Shown: positions 54,001 to 62,646 of the stretch, one piece after another | Layout: each line of letters opens with the position of its first letter | Position numbering within the stretch: position 1 is the first letter of the stretch | NCBI GenBank assembly: GCA_039984715.1 | Contig: JBDWUA010000004.1 | Coordinates: 310,001-374,000 of the forward strand | Origin: JABSSA01 sp039984715 | GTDB taxonomy: Bacteria; Pseudomonadota; Alphaproteobacteria; Rhodobacterales; Rhodobacteraceae | DNA: 64,000 nt | Direction: 5' to 3' | Translations under genes and position numbers: made by a program | The notes under the pieces: generated by a model | What the model was told of the DNA's origin: nothing | The model's input: the letters and a program-made list of their open reading frames with translations, nothing else | The model's database searches: none

Positions 54001-56569
54001 ACGCCAAATCGGACAGGGCTTTCAACGCGATCGTTTTTGAACCGGTGGTGCCGATAGCCGACCAGAAACGCCGTACGGCGCCATCGATGGATGCGTCTGT
54101 CCAGTTCGTTGCGGTGGGATGGTGAGGGCGGTGTGAAGGCGGGCAAGGTGACATGGATCCTTGCACGCCAAATTGAGCGGCCAGTTTTTGAACCAACATT
54201 TGCCCGTCAATGTTCAAGAGTTCCCATAACTGACCAAAATGGACATGTTCGACAATATGCGCTGCTTCAAAAAGCGTTGGTTCAAAGCCGCCGACCTGCG
54301 CCAAGGCCGAAATCCGGTGGGCAACATCACTTTTGCTGAGCGTTAAGGGGGTGCCAATTGTGTTCGCATTCTTGTCTAGCAGCGAAAAAACAAGCTCATC
54401 TACTGAAGCGACTTCCGTCCAAATTCGTCCGGGCAACAGGCATACCAAATTCGAACTCTGGCCGTCGCGAATTACCGTATGAGAGAGGATAACATCAGTA
54501 CCAACAATGCCGACCATGACATCCGTTTGCGAAACATCGGCGCGCAATTCCCAGTTTAAATCTAGGAAAAGCGCGTCTTTTTGCACTGGCTCGGCCAATA
54601 TTTGGGTTGCAACAATGGCCCCGTGAATGTCCACGACAGTGATGTCATCGAAATTCAGGGCGGTTTCGTTTGGTGTGTCGAGTGTCGCTATCTTTTTGCC
54701 ATCAACATTGACGTTGATGCTGTTGTCGGTGAACGAAATGTCGACATTGACCGGCCCATTAGGAAGCGGGAACGGCCTTTGGTTTTCGCGGCCCCATATC
54801 CCATTATTCCTTTGGTTTGTTACGATGATCTGTTCGTTCCTGCGAAGAGATACATGGAACGGAATATTTCCATTTGCAGACGTCATAAACGAGATATTTG
54901 TATACGGTCCCACGCTTAGGTCTGTCTCTAGGATCAGCCTTGTGGCAGTGGGTCGGTAAAACGGATACGCCTTATCAAACGCGTTTGAAACTTGGGGTCT
55001 TGTTTCATCTTGGGGCGCTAGAATGGGGGCAACACGATCTGAAACCAATTGGATCGTTGGTTCATCTACCAATGCGACGGGGGTTAGTTTTGTAACGGCC
55101 CGCAAGGCCAGTTTCACACCCAATGGATCACGCATTCGGGGCGTGGAAATGCCCGCATTCAGGGCGACGCGATCAAAGGCCATGGCTGACAATGGATGTC
55201 CGTGGGCATCGCTTAGTGCAATTGAACCATCAGATTGCAAAAACGGCAATTCCAAACCTGCTTCGCCTTCAGGCGACAGTTTTTGGGCCAAACACAACGC
55301 GGCCTGATCCCGTAAAATTCGATCTGTCCATTTCGCCAACGCGCCGGGCTTTGGAATGTCGCCTGCTTGAAGAAACACCACGACATGACCTGTCGCCAGA
55401 GCCAACGCTTTTCGCCGTGCAACGGCTGGACGGTTGGTTAAGCATTGAACGGCCTTGCAGGTTGTATCAGCTTCCAAACCACTTATTGCGCTGCTTGTCC
55501 CTGCGATCAAAATTTCATGCGCTGGTAAATAACTGTCGCGCAGGGCGTTAATCGTCTCGCGCATTTCAACTCGCGTACCTTCATCTGCTGGCAAAACGAT
55601 GCTCAGAGGTAACTTTCCGGCCATTTCCAAGGCCCAATACGCGCCGATACCATCTGACCACGTGTCGTCATATTCAATGCTGTGACGGGCAAGGTATTCA
55701 TTGGCGGCCAAAGCGTATCGCTTACGGCGATTAGGTTCGTGCAACGCGCTTGTGCGTTCGAAAATCAAACGTGACGCGATTTGCGCAAACGCTTCGGCTG
55801 CGCCTGGCTTAGCTCCGGCCTGCAAGATATCTTTGAGGTCGTCTAAAACCGCAAATTGCTGAAATACGCCTTCCGTGTCTGATCCAGTAATCTGCCCGAC
55901 CCGATCACGTGTTTGCAGATATAAGGGTTCAGGCAAATGCAGGATATGATTCGTGCGAGCAGCCACTTGGTAATAAAACGCATGATCTTCGAACAGCTGG
56001 CCTTCGGTAAAGCGCAAGTCCCGGATCAATTCTGTTCGGTAAAGTTTGTTCCACGCTGACGGAAAATGGCAAATGACGTCTTGCCATGACGCCAATGGAT
56101 ATCGCGACACGGCGGTTCGGTTCGCAAGGTCGGGCGCTGTGTGAATTGCGGAATGCGTGTGTCCGGCTCCGTCAGGAAAGACAAAGCGCAGACCACAAGC
56201 AACCCAATCGGCGCTAGATTGGCACAAAGCGTCCCACATCTTTGCAAGGAAATCGCACATCACACGATCATCACCATCCACAAAGGCAATGGCCTGACCG
56301 CGCACCTGTTCAAGGGCAATATTACGAGCGGCCGAGAGCCCCTTGTTCTCTTGGGAAATCAGTTGGAACCGAGGGTCGCCTTCGATCGCTTCCAAAACGC
56401 GTGCGCGGCTGTCATCCGTTGATCCGTCATCGACAACAAGGCATTCAAAATCGCTGAAACTTTGTGCGCGCAGGCTGTCGAGGCACGGTTTGATATGATC
56501 TTGAACATTGAAGACCGGGACGATGATTGAAATTGCCGGGCCGTGATGTGTGCCTGTTGGTTTCACCAT
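51020..56569 (-). CDS. Giant multidomain glycosyltransferase: GT2, GT2-like, galectin-like, GT31-like, GT2/GT92-like
   Basis: 1849 residues, no signal peptide. Residues 12-230: GT2 domain ('ISIIVPVFNVQDHIKPCL', 'VVDDGSTDDS', metal site 'DGDD' at 98-101, 'FEDHAFYY'). 320-470: a second GT2-like segment without a clear DxD. 543-658: a galectin-like lectin domain. About 760-1250: helical region of unknown fold. 1270-1480: GT31-like domain with 'VKIDDDCFVN' (Asp1357-1359), 'YADGGSGYALS' and 'FMEDKLLGDLL'. 1563-1830: GT2 family domain of the GT92-like kind ('AAMRNEIFMLPHF', 'DNLSNDGT', 'DADE' at 1649-1652). Such a protein could add several sugars in turn. Its ATG follows the glf stop by one base, so both are co-transcribed. 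Its 3' end overlaps the GT4 gene. Confidence 0.85.
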   Translation of the reverse strand: MVKPTGTHHGPAISIIVPVFNVQDHIKPCLDSLRAQSFSDFECLVVDDGSTDDSRARVLEAIEGDPRFQLISQENKGLSAARNIALEQVRGQAIAFVDGDDRVMCDFLAKMWDALCQSSADWVACGLRFVFPDGAGHTHSAIHTAPDLANRTAVSRYPLASWQDVICHFPSAWNKLYRTELIRDLRFTEGQLFEDHAFYYQVAARTNHILHLPEPLYLQTRDRVGQITGSDTEGVFQQFAVLDDLKDILQAGAKPGAAEAFAQIASRLIFERTSALHEPNRRKRYALAANEYLARHSIEYDDTWSDGIGAYWALEMAGKLPLSIVLPADEGTRVEMRETINALRDSYLPAHEILIAGTSSAISGLEADTTCKAVQCLTNRPAVARRKALALATGHVVVFLQAGDIPKPGALAKWTDRILRDQAALCLAQKLSPEGEAGLELPFLQSDGSIALSDAHGHPLSAMAFDRVALNAGISTPRMRDPLGVKLALRAVTKLTPVALVDEPTIQLVSDRVAPILAPQDETRPQVSNAFDKAYPFYRPTATRLILETDLSVGPYTNISFMTSANGNIPFHVSLRRNEQIIVTNQRNNGIWGRENQRPFPLPNGPVNVDISFTDNSINVNVDGKKIATLDTPNETALNFDDITVVDIHGAIVATQILAEPVQKDALFLDLNWELRADVSQTDVMVGIVGTDVILSHTVIRDGQSSNLVCLLPGRIWTEVASVDELVFSLLDKNANTIGTPLTLSKSDVAHRISALAQVGGFEPTLFEAAHIVEHVHFGQLWELLNIDGQMLVQKLAAQFGVQGSMSPCPPSHRPHHPTATNWTDASIDGAVRRFWSAIGTTGSKTIALKALSDLALPPVQRRGLFLAMTEFFTLDAQDFASLNDMAKSENLLPHLTPYDPTDAWMTSVLVPWQLHAGRHWDAVDGLKRLNTSLDGWAVTPAIAYATRFALDAIDLEPDIRNTLVFQTLEFMANEDKSYWGRAQCSELAKTAAKLVVCGPVILPEFKKQVENTALNVYGLNQYFWNAIADADLSPFLDQARTAFNVLEDVSASQIDRKHALDHLDQFGVADVSRYRREYFGPEETPLAQPQGLSSADVLSQGQHASSIALRVAVSPEHDLKDDAADLTRQAVVDGYTDVPTAPEFSLQRKIHDAFLQLIQDATKATPLPDALLPLLEKLARTDSQALAPAMALHAAVALQIKGAKQTAQELVEWVENHLGDDPKTGLTTALKTALNRAENCTGLVIPPAFHQAGSPTHQPIADAIRADGLHDALVLIFSCKPYLETRIPPIRRGWIENLKSLGIPYLIVVGDGEGKVDGDVLSLDAPDDYEGLPQKTLAALAWAKANTNIGHIVKIDDDCFVNAPVWFGNLSYLKFDYFGRRLTRVPGQTDRSWHREKSKTARGRNELDKSPEPSEYADGGSGYALSRCAIDAVLKQSKSPEGLRLLQVSFMEDKLLGDLLALQNIRVHNEDYRVSIRRKTHSDAEPVAAWLNSFFASQTAPISLVHLDSSTDQETAMNQSKQPGLYPAKIWPTHQIPRLGHNSNALELLSPSDRLKNARDAKVSVVAAMRNEIFMLPHFLKHYRDLGVSNFLIADNLSNDGTREYLLEQPDVCLFSVDTDYRHAHFGVDWQQAMLAAYRVGKWSIVADADELLIWQHPQTASVNDLIAQPEFENADAVRLFMLDMYPKTSLNTANFESGDLFAEAHYADYQPFHNAGSSGGPFSDQPGWVSALRHRLLPRSRPNLFSAQKLALLRYHPGLRLSEGLHFIGGARIAERELIFAHFKYNSAFLEKAQSEVARQQHFNDAEEYRRYLALVAEGRDVIYDPTVSVPWYSAPFIAARLDNKPE
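54596..54943 (-). other. Galectin-like domain inside the giant glycosyltransferase
   Basis: Residues 543-658. The galectin sugar-binding pattern H-x-N-x-R ... V-x-N ... W-x-x-E-x-R is matched by 'FHVSLR' (His572, Arg576), 'IIVTNQ' (Val583, Asn585) and 'GIWGREN' (Trp592, Glu595), followed by 'RPFPLPNG' and 'SINVNVDGKKI' as in galectin strands. The Asn of HxNxR is Ser574, and the final Arg is displaced by one residue. Beta-galactoside binding is inferred from this pattern. Confidence 0.7.
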
Positions 56570-56570
56570 C

Positions 56571-57674
56571 TCAGGCCCATGTGCTGACCAAGGCGCGCGC
56601 GCGATCTAGGGCTTCTCGGATGGTTACATCCATGTCGAGATACCGATAGGTTCCCAAACGTCCGACAAACGACACGCCGTCTTCGGTTTTTGCCAGTTCT
56701 TCGTATTGCGTAAGCAAGGTTTTTTCCTCGACCAGACGGATCGGATAGTATGGGATATCCTGCGCTTCACAAGGACGGGAAAATTCGCGAAAGCAAACTG
56801 TCTTAGAATGCTCTTCCCAAGGCGCAAAGTGCTTGTGTTCAGAAATGCGTGTGAAAGGGACGTCTGCGTCTCCGTAATTCATGACGGCGCAGCCTTGCCA
56901 ATCGCCTTCGTCCTCAAAGCGTTCAAAATCCAATGTCCGATACCCCAGCCGGCCCAGCTTATGCCCGAAATACGCATCCAGCGGTCCAGACCAGATCAAG
57001 TGATCCCCTGTGATTGTCGCCGGATCACATGGGCTGGATAAATGTACGTCGATGTCAGAATGGTCGAGAATGCGTTCAACCATCTTTGTGTACCCTTCTT
57101 TGGGCATACCCTGAAACGTATGGAAGAAATAATTGTCGTCGTAATTGAAACGCAACGGTAAGCGTTTGAGAATGGAAGATGGAAGCTCTGTGGGGGCGCA
57201 ACCCCATTGCTTTTCTGTATAGCCCTTGAAGAAAGCTTCGTACAAATCTTGCCCAACCATGGACAATGCCTGTTCTTCAAAGTTCTGCGGGTCTGTAATG
57301 CTGGCGTCTGCACATTGTGCGACAAACGCCTGTGCTTCCTTTGGTGACATGGTTCGGCCAAAGAACTGGTTGATCGTGTGCAAGTTAATGGGCAGCGTAT
57401 AAACCGCCCCGTTCACGGTGCTTTTGACCCGGTTCTTAAACGGTTCGAAACTCATGTAATCATTCACATAGGACCAGACTTCGGCATCGTCAGTGTGAAA
57501 GATATGAGGTCCGTAGGCATGCACCATAATGCCAGTCGAACTGCATCGCTCTGTATGGCAATTGCCCGCGACATGGCCGCGCGATTCGTGAATTGTGACA
57601 GTGTGACCCGCTTCGGCAAAACACCGCGCCATCACCGCCCCAGATAGGCCAGCGCCCACAATCGTGATCTGCAT
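56571..57674 (-). CDS. glf: UDP-galactopyranose mutase
   Basis: A 367-residue FAD enzyme that converts UDP-galactopyranose to UDP-galactofuranose. It begins with the FAD Rossmann motif 'TIVGAGLSGAVMARCF', then 'HVAGNCHTE', 'YGPHIFHTDDAEVWSYVN', and 'FEPFKNRVKSTVNG'; the active-site region includes 'FFKGYTEKQWG' and 'RLGTYRYLDMD' near the end. Length is normal. It is the first gene of the unit with the giant glycosyltransferase (one base between stop and ATG), so galactofuranose is probably one of that protein's donors or is used in the same glycan. Confidence 0.95.
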   Translation of the reverse strand: MQITIVGAGLSGAVMARCFAEAGHTVTIHESRGHVAGNCHTERCSSTGIMVHAYGPHIFHTDDAEVWSYVNDYMSFEPFKNRVKSTVNGAVYTLPINLHTINQFFGRTMSPKEAQAFVAQCADASITDPQNFEEQALSMVGQDLYEAFFKGYTEKQWGCAPTELPSSILKRLPLRFNYDDNYFFHTFQGMPKEGYTKMVERILDHSDIDVHLSSPCDPATITGDHLIWSGPLDAYFGHKLGRLGYRTLDFERFEDEGDWQGCAVMNYGDADVPFTRISEHKHFAPWEEHSKTVCFREFSRPCEAQDIPYYPIRLVEEKTLLTQYEELAKTEDGVSFVGRLGTYRYLDMDVTIREALDRARALVSTWA

Positions 57675-57860
57675 AAGTTGGGCCCTTTTTGCCGCTTTGA
57701 TTCACCTTATGGGGGTGCCAGAACAGAGGCAACCACGTGCAGTGATCCCATAAGATTAGTGGCAAATTTTCGTTGATCGCCCAAAAGTTGCCAAACTGTT
57801 GCTCCGGTGCGAGCGCGAATTGACAACGATCCTTCGCTTGAACTGCTTTGGGGGTGGGTC

Positions 57861-60443
57861 ATGGATTTCGACTGGATCGGAATCGCAACGTCTGGTGACG
57901 CGATTCTGAATATCGACTTGCGTGCGACAACATACGCGACGATCGGAGACAGCACATATCTGTTCGCCGTTAATGGGGCGAATGGGGGATTAACCAGTTA
58001 TCTGTTGCGCGAAGATGGCGGGTTGGCCCAATGGGTCGATCATGGGTATTTTTCCGGCAATTATACGCTGGGTGGGCTTTCAGAATTTGTAGCGGTAAAT
58101 GGCGAAATGCAGCTGTTGGTTGGCGGTGGGGCTGGATCGCCATTGCAAGCCTTTGCAGTCACTGAACAGGGCGAAATCGGCGGATTGATGAATACCGCCT
58201 ATTTGGATGCGACTGCGATGCGTCTGTCGTCAGTTGTACATCTTGATTTGGACGCTTTGGATGTTCTTTATTCAGTAGACGCAGGAACTGGACAATTGCG
58301 CATGTTGACCGGTGTTGGTGGAGGGTCGTTTATGATCCCTGAACTGGCACCAGCCTTTGATGTGTCCGGGCCTGTGTTTCTGGACCAAACCAGCATAGCC
58401 AACACACCCTACCTTGTTTCCGCTGACAGTATTGCGAACGAAGTAGTCTCGTATCGTGTTGATGATGCGACTGGTCACATTTCTAAAATATCGGATTTTG
58501 GTGCCGATGATGGTTTGGGCCTTCAGACCCCAATTGCGATGGAAACTGTATCGGCTTTTGGACGGTCATTTGTCGTTGTTGCTGGATCAGGCAGCAATTC
58601 ACTAAGCGTATTGGAAATCGGATATACAGGTCAATTGGTCCCAGTTGATCATGTTTTGGATACAGGTGGCACGCGTTTTGGTGGCGTGTTGGCGATGTCA
58701 GTGTCTCAGATTGGCGACCGTGTTTTCATCGTGGCAGGTGGTGCCGATGACGGGCTGAGTCTGTTTACGCTTTTGCCGGACGGTCGTCTGTCACATTTGC
58801 AAACATTGATACACGAAGCTGAACTTGGCCTGCAAAATGTTGATGTGATTGAAACTGTGATTGTTGGTTCAAATTTGCAAATTTTTGTCGGCTCAGACAC
58901 ACGTATCGGACTGTCTCAATTCGCTGTCGATCTAAGCGGCCTTGGCGTTGAAAAACGCAATTGGGCAGAGGGTGGCCAATACGTTCAAGGCAGTGTTGGC
59001 GATGATATCCTGATGGCGGGGCTAAATGGTCATGACACGCTGAATGGACGCGGTGGAGATGACATTCTGGTCGCAACAAACGCAGATGTCACAATGATCG
59101 GCGGCGCGGGTTACGACCGCTTTGTGCTTGCCGATACAACTTTTGTACAAACAATCGATGACTTCGAAGTTGGCGTCGACCGATTGGATTTTTCCGCAGT
59201 CCCGTTTTTGCGCAACGCAAACCAAGTTCTTGTGCGTGGAACGGCAACCGGGGCCGAGCTTTATTATAGTGACCTGCAGATCGTCGTCACGTCTGCGACG
59301 GGTCAAACGTTGAGCCACACAGATATTTTTGGGGCCGGTTTCGATTATCCTGATCGCGTTTTGGTTCTGTCGACACCTTCAGGCATGGAAATCGTCGGCA
59401 CAGAGGAAGCAGAACAACTTTTTGGAACAGACGGCGACGATACCATTTTTGGCAATGGCGGCGATGATGCTTTGTATGGCGGCGACGCGAATGATGTCCT
59501 GATAGGAGGTCAGGGCAACGATACTTTGGCTGGTCAAAATGGCGATGATATCTTGATCGATGACGAAGGTAACAACGCACTCTACGGAGGAGCCGGGCAC
59601 GACAGCATTCTGGGGGGGGAAGGGTTAGATACCGTTTTTGGTGGTATCGGCGACGATACCGTAGACACAGGGGGCGGCAATGACAGCATTGGTGCCGGAG
59701 GTGGCGACGATGATGTATCAAGCGGGTCTGGCGATGACACGATTTGGGCAGGTCCGGGCAATGACATCATAAGTTCAGGGGATGGCAACGACAGCATTGG
59801 TGCGTTCACGGGCAATGATACGATTGACACGGGCACTGGCAACGACACGGTTTGGGCAAGCCGCGGCGACGATCTGGTTGTGGCAGGGGCCGGAGATGAT
59901 CAGATCGGTGGATTTGACGGCGACGACATCATTTTTGGTGACGCTGGTGACGACGAACTTTGGGGGGCCAGGGGGTCTGATGCATTAACCGGCGGTGCCG
60001 GCGATGACCTGCTTGGCGGCTTTATCGGAAACGATACGTTGCGCGGGGATGCCGGACAGGACAATCTGTGGGGGGGTGACGGTGATGACCGTCTTTATGG
60101 CGGCAACGACAACGACATTCTGTTGGGCGGGGCTGGTGCCGACCGCCTTTATGGGGACGCGGGTGATGATCACATTTGGGGCGACAAGGGATCGGATCAA
60201 ATGTGGGGCGGGGCCGGGGCTGACGTCTTTTATTTCTATAAAAACCAAGGTGCAGATCGAATTCGGGACTTTGAAGTCGGTGTTGATATAGTTCAATTTT
60301 TCGATCCTAATCTGACGTTTTCTGATTTGAACATCACGCAACAATCCAGCTCGGTCCAGATTACACTTGGGGGCGGAACAATACGTTTCGACGACCTTGT
60401 TCTTGGTGACCTAAGCGAAAGCGATTTCCTTTTCGGAGGATGA
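57861..60443 (+). CDS. Secreted RTX calcium-binding protein with N-terminal propeller-like region
   Basis: An 860-residue protein. Residues 1 to about 360 hold repeated beta segments ('GNYTLGGLSEFVAVNGEMQ', 'GQLRMLTGVGGGSF', 'GRLSHLQTLIHEAELGL') resembling a lactonase-type beta-propeller. From about 59010 to 60240 there are some 25 nonapeptide RTX repeats (G-G-x-G-x-D-x-U-x; e.g. 'GGQGNDTLAGQNGDD'), which bind calcium. The C-terminus ('DLVLGDLSESDFLFGG') is a type I secretion signal. It would be exported by a TolC-type system, which is not in the window. ATG at 57861 with GGGGGTGGG upstream is preferred to GTG 57807. Located in the capsule locus. Confidence 0.85.
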   Translation: MDFDWIGIATSGDAILNIDLRATTYATIGDSTYLFAVNGANGGLTSYLLREDGGLAQWVDHGYFSGNYTLGGLSEFVAVNGEMQLLVGGGAGSPLQAFAVTEQGEIGGLMNTAYLDATAMRLSSVVHLDLDALDVLYSVDAGTGQLRMLTGVGGGSFMIPELAPAFDVSGPVFLDQTSIANTPYLVSADSIANEVVSYRVDDATGHISKISDFGADDGLGLQTPIAMETVSAFGRSFVVVAGSGSNSLSVLEIGYTGQLVPVDHVLDTGGTRFGGVLAMSVSQIGDRVFIVAGGADDGLSLFTLLPDGRLSHLQTLIHEAELGLQNVDVIETVIVGSNLQIFVGSDTRIGLSQFAVDLSGLGVEKRNWAEGGQYVQGSVGDDILMAGLNGHDTLNGRGGDDILVATNADVTMIGGAGYDRFVLADTTFVQTIDDFEVGVDRLDFSAVPFLRNANQVLVRGTATGAELYYSDLQIVVTSATGQTLSHTDIFGAGFDYPDRVLVLSTPSGMEIVGTEEAEQLFGTDGDDTIFGNGGDDALYGGDANDVLIGGQGNDTLAGQNGDDILIDDEGNNALYGGAGHDSILGGEGLDTVFGGIGDDTVDTGGGNDSIGAGGGDDDVSSGSGDDTIWAGPGNDIISSGDGNDSIGAFTGNDTIDTGTGNDTVWASRGDDLVVAGAGDDQIGGFDGDDIIFGDAGDDELWGARGSDALTGGAGDDLLGGFIGNDTLRGDAGQDNLWGGDGDDRLYGGNDNDILLGGAGADRLYGDAGDDHIWGDKGSDQMWGGAGADVFYFYKNQGADRIRDFEVGVDIVQFFDPNLTFSDLNITQQSSSVQITLGGGTIRFDDLVLGDLSESDFLFGG

Positions 60444-60582
60444 TTTTTTGGTAAGGCGGCTTTCAAACCGTTATGTAACCCGGCAAAGGGGCGGTCAGGG
60501 TCGTAAGTGCCTGATCAAATCGGGGCGGAACGGAAATGACGAATTGCATCCATAGGTCCACACAATCAGGTAAGGTCCTGCC

Positions 60583-61755
60583 ATGAAAAACATAACTGTT
60601 GTTGGATTGGGATATGTCGGTTTGTCTTTGGCAATACTGCTGGCGCGTCACCATCATGTCCGCGTGTTGGATATTGTGCCTGACAAAGTGGATGCGATCA
60701 ATCAACGGCGGTCGCCAGTGGCCGATAGCAAAGCGCAAATGTTGCTGGATCAAGACGTGCTTGACCTTGTTGCGACAACCGACCCGATGGCTGCCTTATC
60801 TGGTGCTGATGTCGTGTTCATTGCCACACCGACCAACTTTGACGAGCAATCCAAAACATTTGATATCTCAAGCGTTCAATCCTCGGTGAACCAAGCGTTG
60901 AAGTATGCACCAGACGCAAGCATCGTGATCAAATCAACTGTGCCGGTTGATTACCCGCAGGCCATACAAGACCAGATCGGCAGTGATCAGGTAATCTTTT
61001 CGCCTGAATTCTTGCGCGAAGGCCGGGCAATCGAAGACAACCAAAACCCCAGCCGAATTGTTGTCGGAGACAAAGGACCCCGAGGCGCGGAAGTTGCCGA
61101 ATTGTTGCGCAGTTGTGCCCAAGATGGATGGTCCGGGGACGTGCTATTGACCGGCCCGACCGAGGCCGCAGCGGTAAAGCTTTTTGCGAACACCTATTTG
61201 GCAATGCGCGTCGCGTTTTTTAACGAACTTGATAGTTTTGCCTTGGAACATGGTTTGGACACGCGGGACATCATCGACGGTGTTTGCCAAGATCCTCGGA
61301 TAGGTAACGGATATAACAATCCGTCTTTTGGATACGGTGGGTACTGTCTTCCTAAGGACACGAAACAGATGCAGGCCAGTTTTGACGGTGTTCCGCAAAA
61401 ACTGATGGACGCAACTGTGCAGGCCAACGCCAAGCGGAAGGCGGTCATAGCGAATGCGATCATAGAACGCGGACCAAAGACCGTCGGAATTTACCGGTTG
61501 GTCATGAAGCATGGTTCAGACAATTTTAGGTCTTCTTCTATTCAAGGGGTGATGGCGCGTCTGCGCAAAGCCGGTATCGAAATGATCGTTTTCGAACCAG
61601 TTTTGCAAGAGGCAACGTTTAAAGGCGCAAGGGTGGAACGTGATCTCGAGGTTTTTAAATCAAGTGCAGATGTCATCGTTGCAAATCGCTGGGATGATTC
61701 AATTTCTGATGTCGAGGACAAGGTTTTTTCAAGAGATATCTACCGCACAGATTAA
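60583..61755 (+). CDS. ugd: UDP-glucose 6-dehydrogenase
   Basis: A 390-residue short-type UDP-glucose dehydrogenase. It has the NAD Rossmann motif 'ITVVGLGYVGLSLA', 'VFIATPTNFDE', 'IKSTVPVDY', 'SPEFLREGRA' and catalytic Cys255 in 'GYGGYCLPKDT'. It oxidises UDP-glucose to UDP-glucuronate in two steps, giving an acidic donor for capsule assembly. UDP-mannuronate and GDP-mannose dehydrogenases are the other options in the family, but 'NNPSFGYGGYCLPKDTKQ' favours UDP-glucose. Own ribosome site before ATG 60583. Confidence 0.92.
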   Translation: MKNITVVGLGYVGLSLAILLARHHHVRVLDIVPDKVDAINQRRSPVADSKAQMLLDQDVLDLVATTDPMAALSGADVVFIATPTNFDEQSKTFDISSVQSSVNQALKYAPDASIVIKSTVPVDYPQAIQDQIGSDQVIFSPEFLREGRAIEDNQNPSRIVVGDKGPRGAEVAELLRSCAQDGWSGDVLLTGPTEAAAVKLFANTYLAMRVAFFNELDSFALEHGLDTRDIIDGVCQDPRIGNGYNNPSFGYGGYCLPKDTKQMQASFDGVPQKLMDATVQANAKRKAVIANAIIERGPKTVGIYRLVMKHGSDNFRSSSIQGVMARLRKAGIEMIVFEPVLQEATFKGARVERDLEVFKSSADVIVANRWDDSISDVEDKVFSRDIYRTD

Positions 61756-61848
61756 TCTGCCGGACTTGACGGATCACCACAAACCACCAATATTTCCGTA
61801 TTACTACAAAAGTGTTTTTTGTTTATGCGAGTAATAAGGGGAATTTGT

Positions 61849-62646
61849 GTGGAGGAATATGGTATTCGGTTTGATCCTAGCGATCAGCCATCGCCTTTTA
61901 TTGTCTGGACATTGCGCAGGACTGGCGGCACGACTCTGAACAATTTGTTGATGGGGGCGTCTCCGTTTCCCACGGGATTGCACGAGCCCTTTAATCATGA
62001 TCGTGAATTTGGGTGGGTCAGCCAAACCTATGGCGACACCGAAGATTTGGACGAACTGCGCAGCAATGTCGGCAAAGTGTTAGACGATTCCCCGTTGTTT
62101 AAGACGGCTTTCGAAATGCAGTCCCTGGCAATCAACAAGTCTATTTTGTTGGAAAGTACGGCGCGCGGATATCGCCATATAATCCTTGATCGCAAAGCCG
62201 AGGTGGACCGTTTGCTGTCCCTGGAATTGGCGCGCGTCACAGGTGGTTGGGGCAAAATGGATGCGGAACGCATTTATGCCGAATACACATCTGGCGCGTC
62301 GCAGATCGAAGAATTCGATGTTGATTGGCTAGTAGGCCATTTGGAATATTGCCGGAAAATGCGCACGAGCTTACAGCAACTTATGATTGAGGCGGGCATT
62401 GCCCCTCAGGTGGTCTATTTCGAAGACATTTATTTAGATCATGATGCCGGCCGCCGCCAGATTGACTCTTTGATGCATTTTGTTGGGCTGTCGCCGGAAA
62501 AGGTGCCAAACTACGAAGTGATTGTGGCTGATGCATTGACATATCAGGGCCAAAATTCAGCACGTATGATGAATTTGGTACCCAACATTGATGATGCGCG
62601 CAGCAGGTTGAATAACGTTGATAGGCCGCACACATTCCATTTTTAA
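61849..62646 (+). CDS. Sulfotransferase-like protein (Stf0/NodH-like)
   Basis: A 265-residue cytosolic protein with a PAPS-loop-like N-terminal motif 'FIVWTLRRTGGTTLNNLL' and 'RHIILDRKAEVDRLLSLELA' as the probable 3'-phosphate motif, in the layout of Stf0/NodH sulfotransferases. The second motif is less typical than in family 2 sulfotransferases, so the call is moderate. GTG at 61849 has AAGGGGA six bases upstream; ATG at 61825 is in frame but without a ribosome site. Last four bases overlap the convergent glycosyltransferase gene. It would sulfate a sugar made in this locus. Confidence 0.65.
   Translation: MEEYGIRFDPSDQPSPFIVWTLRRTGGTTLNNLLMGASPFPTGLHEPFNHDREFGWVSQTYGDTEDLDELRSNVGKVLDDSPLFKTAFEMQSLAINKSILLESTARGYRHIILDRKAEVDRLLSLELARVTGGWGKMDAERIYAEYTSGASQIEEFDVDWLVGHLEYCRKMRTSLQQLMIEAGIAPQVVYFEDIYLDHDAGRRQIDSLMHFVGLSPEKVPNYEVIVADALTYQGQNSARMMNLVPNIDDARSRLNNVDRPHTFHF

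Noticed and set aside
59010..60440. Regular repeat array that could suggest a CRISPR or satellite
   Set aside because: In-frame glycine/aspartate nonapeptides with degenerate codons; these are RTX coding repeats.
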